Positions 60,521 through 64,000 of a stretch of DNA of 64,000 nt are shown piece by piece (within the stretch, counting starts at the first letter, position 1; each line of letters starts with the position of its first letter). Made by a program: the position numbers and the translations under genes. The DNA is taken from assembly GCA_030704615.1 (NCBI GenBank), contig CM060731.1:18848001-18912000 (forward strand), given 5' to 3'. This stretch comes from Takakia lepidozioides (Eukaryota > Streptophyta > Takakiopsida > Takakiales > Takakiaceae). The notes beneath the pieces are model-generated. The model was not told the origin of the DNA. It did not search any database and saw only the letters and a list, made by a program, of their open reading frames with translations.

Positions 60521-62339
60521 ATGGCAGAATGCTTTGAGACCAAATTATCGACAAAGAATGCAACAATTTTGAGTTGTGAAAGTGCAACCACTTCTATTGT
60601 GCATTTGGCATTGGATGAGACTTTGTGGACTAACCTGCCTCAACATCTTATTGAAAAAGTATTAAGCATATCCTCCATATGTCATCTTTAAGAATTCATA
60701 GATAGAATAACTCGTTTTGTTCATCTAGCTGGCCTGAATCCATTTGTGAACTAGTTCATGTTTTTTCAATGTTATTGTGAGTATAATATATGAAATAATT
60801 GAGTGGGGATGTTTAGGGTTATGTAATTATATTGCTCAGTTTTCAGTTTCAATATATTATTTTATTGGTGCTTTAAATAATTTATTTTATTGACCTATTA
60901 TAAGAATTTTATCTAATATCTTTTGTAGAGCATCCAAACTCGAATCTAACAAAAAATGTAAAATTCTAGGTAAGATAAGTGATGAGAATTCATGGCTAAC
61001 ACATGTTTGTATTAAGGGGGTTTAAACGGACTTGCTTTGCTTTCTATGAGAATATAACTTAATCAACGAGATATAGAGGTCATCTTGATATCCTGTTAAT
61101 ATCGAAGATGCCATAATAAAATAAATCAGATGTTGTAAACATGTAATTCTAGGCTTCTCTGAACGTTGACATCATGTCAATTCATATTCCTTTGTAAACC
61201 TTGTGGTAGTGAAAATAAAATAAGCATGCTTATTTCTGCATCAATGGAGGACTTTGTAAACATGTTAATTTGTTGTTTGGACCACAATTGACAAGTTGTT
61301 TAGACTGGGTTGTTTTTGTTGTTAGGTATTAGTATGGTTGCCTATCCCAACATTTTTACGATTCCGATCTGTATGCAAGACTTGGAACATGCTCTTGACT
61401 TCTTCAGTTTTTTTGAAAGAGTGTGGCGACATACCCTCTCAAGGGCCATGGTTCTTGATGTTCAAAAATGACCACTACAGGGAGGCGACTACTTATAACC
61501 CATCTCTTAATAGCTGGCACCATATTCCCCTTCTTGTTGCAGCTGCCCCTGGCCAAATTAGTTTTCATGTTGCTGCAGCTGGGGGCCTTCTATGTTATTA
61601 TGCAGCCGAATGTGATAGTGTTGTGGTTTGTAATCCACTTACAAGATCTTGGCGCAAATTACCCCTCACTCTACGAATTCAGTTCTTCCAACCTGTGGGT
61701 ATGGTAGTAGATAGACCAACAAGATCTTACAAAGTTGTCGTTGCAGGAATTTGGGCCACGTATGGGGCTTGCTATCCTACAGCTGAGGTCTTTGACTCAG
61801 CCACTAATACTTGGAAGATTACTAAGAACACGCCTCCAAATTTTCCATTGCATCCACCAGGAATTTTATGTAATGGGGTTTTGTATTGGCGGTGTCATGA
61901 ACCTCACGGATTAACCACTTACGACATGCATGAAGAGGTTTGGAATCAGATACATGCACCTTTACCATATTCATTTGAGAGTTATGGACTGGTAGAATGT
62001 CAAGGAAAATTATACATGGTTGGCAGACTGGATGAAGACAATACAACCAAAAGCATTTGCATCTTGGAGCTTCAAATGATACAATTGTGTTGGAGGGAAG
62101 TGGATCGAATGTCTGACACATTGTTAGAAGAGTTTCTACGGGACGCAACCAATGATGCTTACTTTCGATGCATTGGACATAGTGATTTGGTGTTACTTAG
62201 CATGTGCGGCCGAGACATGCCTCAGTTACTATATGATGTGTCCAAAATGTCATGGCGACGTTTGCCTAGGTGCTCCATGCTTGAGCACCGGATGGTTGAT
62301 GGGTTCTCTTTTGAACCACGATTGGATGCTCTAGTCTAG
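60521..62339 (+). CDS. F-box protein with kelch-like C-terminal domain
   Basis: Two exons: 60521-60658 and 61326-62339 (383 residues). The F-box spans the intron: LWTNLPQHLIEK from exon 1 joins VLVWLPIPTFLRFRSVCKTW from exon 2. Both the intron and exon 2 begin GTATTA, and the joint is in phase 0. The ATG at 60521 is the first in frame. The C-terminal part has repeated FBA/kelch-type strands (NPSLNSWHHIPLL, VCNPLTRSWRKLP, VFDSATNTWKITKNTP, YDVSKMSWRRLP). Such proteins are substrate receptors of SCF ubiquitin ligases, binding SKP1 through the F-box. The LPIPTF(L/F)RFRSVCK signature resembles the At5g15710 subgroup. The substrate is unknown. The gene looks intact. Confidence 0.88.
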
Positions 62340-63209
62340 TGACTACAATATCATCTAAGAGTGTTCTCTGGGACATTTGTGAAAGAGATTGTTGATGATT
62401 GAAATTCTACAAATTTCAAAAATATAAAATATTGTAGAAATGACCCACTTTTGCAATGTGAAGTTCAATTGAAACATGTACTAGACATTTGGCTCTCGGT
62501 TTTTTGTAACTACATTTGGTTAATTAGCTCCGTAGTCCAAAGAAGTTCCAACCAAAAATCTCTTCGGTGCATTAAGCTGGATTAAGTAGATGTACCCTCT
62601 ACATGGATTGTACTTAGATAGATTGCTGAGGAACTAACAAAGAGTAATCCATTCACAGAGAATAAGCAAAGAAGGGGTTATGTTCTTGGATATCCATATC
62701 TATTCACCTCGATCCGTTAGATGACCTTTGAGAAACCAATAAAGGTTTCATGCATAGTGATAACAACTTGTAGAAGGTACTCATCAATTAACCTGGCGTG
62801 TCATTTAAAAGCAAAACAACACGAATTGCATTAGGCCCGCCACTGATCCAAAAACAATGGAAAAAATTCTGAAATTTCATAGGGCCGGACGGTCACTCCC
62901 TAAAACAAAACGTCTTAAAATCAAAAACATTTAAATCCTTCTATTTATTATCACCAGTAACTGCTAGCTTAGTTTGGTTGGTGCATTGTGTGCCACCTAG
63001 GTGATCCTGGTTTCAAATCTTGCTATCTTGGTGTGTGTGGCATTATCTAGTTTTTGGGGTCCAATCTCGTGTACCTCATGGCTCATAATGAAAGGAGGCT
63101 ATTATTTACTATTATTTTAGTAACAATTTATTCAGTGGTTATAATCAAGTGCATATATATATCACAGGGAAGAGGCTCTTATTTACGCTGGCTGATGTCA
63201 TATATATAT

Positions 63210-64000
63210 CATCCATAATAAACTTGAAAAATCATTCATTTGATTTTCATAAGTTGCTCAATAACAAAGGTGCAAAAGAGAGGTGACACCTTGGGAAGGC
63301 ACAACAAGTGCTTATCAATTTTTTGACCTTGATGTATAGTCGTCTCCTTGTGAATAGTGGAATTTACTTTCATCCATAATACAATTGAAAAGTCATCCAT
63401 AATAGAATTAAAAAGTCATCCATTTATTTTTCATAAGTTGTTCAATAATGCAAAGGAGAGGAAAGGAGAGGATGTGACACTTGGGGGAAGGCACAAGAGA
63501 TGTGATTTTTGACACTGAAGTGTACCGTACTTGCCTATGCTATTCGTCAGGCCCCACCGGACTAATTAATTTTTCTTAAACAAGGGGTCTGGTAGGCTTT
63601 TTTATAATTTCTGTAGTTCCGAAAATTTTCATGATAAATAATAAAATAACACTCATATCACATATGTGTGTGGTTAGTGCAATGGTATTGAAAGTAAATT
63701 CGGAAGGGCAGGTCTGGGGGTTGAATTTTTGACATTCATTCCTGGGAGGGCTTTATTTTAAAAAATTTCGGCATTTTTGTTTTGCATTTAATTTTCATCG
63801 GATAGCACAGGTACGGTAGTCTCCTTGTGAATAGTGAAATCCACTTTCATCCATAATAAACTTAAAAATTCATCCATTTAATTTTCATAAGTGTTCAATG
63901 AGAGAACTAAAAGAGAGGAGGTGATACATGGGGAAGGAAGAATAGGTCCTCAGCAATTTTATTTTTGACACTGATGCGTATCTCCTCTTTAGGATAAAGA
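63210..64000 (+). repeat. Diverged direct repeats (about 160 bp) at the right edge
   Basis: Three copies begin CATCCATAATA at about 63210, 63371 and 63848. Each continues with CATTTATTTTCATAAG and a GGAAGGCACAA-like word. The words GTCTCCTTGTGAATAGTG lead into copies two and three. The second copy holds an extra internal repeat of GTCATCCATAATA. No coding region. The array continues to the window edge. Confidence 0.75.

Noticed and set aside
1-64000. CRISPR arrays, operons and bacterial-type regulatory sites
   Set aside because: The genes are eukaryotic with spliceosomal introns; the repeats seen are tandem or transposon-derived, without spacer structure.

Overview
This is nuclear DNA from a land plant. 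The intron-containing genes have plant-type GT-AG splice sites and plant protein families: a BRD-type bromodomain protein, a KT/TPT-like transporter, AP-1 gamma-adaptin, an F-box protein and a PPR relic. About half of the window is decayed transposable elements. Several traits (a Ser/Arg-rich linker-histone-like protein, piggyBac relics, moderate intron sizes) would fit a seed-free plant such as a moss, liverwort, lycophyte or fern, but the exact lineage is an inference and the sequence does not settle it.

Left arm (1-16.6 kb) is gene-rich. A bromodomain gene (minus, cut by the left edge) is divergent from a SLC35C2-like sugar/phosphate transporter (plus, 11 exons). The transporter converges on an unnamed single-pass membrane protein gene (minus, 3 exons). 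That gene is divergent from an intronless linker-histone-like gene (plus) whose 5' flank is a 165-bp tandem duplication. I rebuilt each exon chain by hand from splice signals, reading phase and family similarity.

Middle (16.6-44.4 kb) is a repeat block. In order it holds: AT-rich sequence; a LINE ORF1-like gag gene; an unexplained GC-rich stretch; piggyBac copy 1; about 1 kb of TGTAACCC-type tandem repeat; a 190-bp direct repeat pair; a Ty3/gypsy integrase fragment ending in a PHD finger; a PPR pseudogene; piggyBac copy 2; a second gypsy element; a LINE ORF2 relic; a Ty1/copia relic; and degenerate repeats.

Right arm (44.4-64 kb) holds a complete 18-exon AP-1 gamma-adaptin gene (minus, 881 residues). 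Its upstream flank has a 103-bp tandem duplication. Beyond it is a third, divergent piggyBac relic (minus) interrupted by a 1.0-kb CACTA element with an intact CAA target-site duplication. A two-exon F-box gene (plus) follows, and the window ends in diverged direct repeats.

The host genes do not form an operon or pathway. They are ordinary housekeeping or regulatory genes: chromatin remodelling, solute transport, clathrin-coat sorting, ubiquitin ligation and chromatin packing. The most notable points are the piggyBac/CACTA nest, the PHD-tailed integrase, the linker-histone-like protein with its charged tail moved to the N-terminus, and an in-frame 81-bp exon duplication in the transporter.
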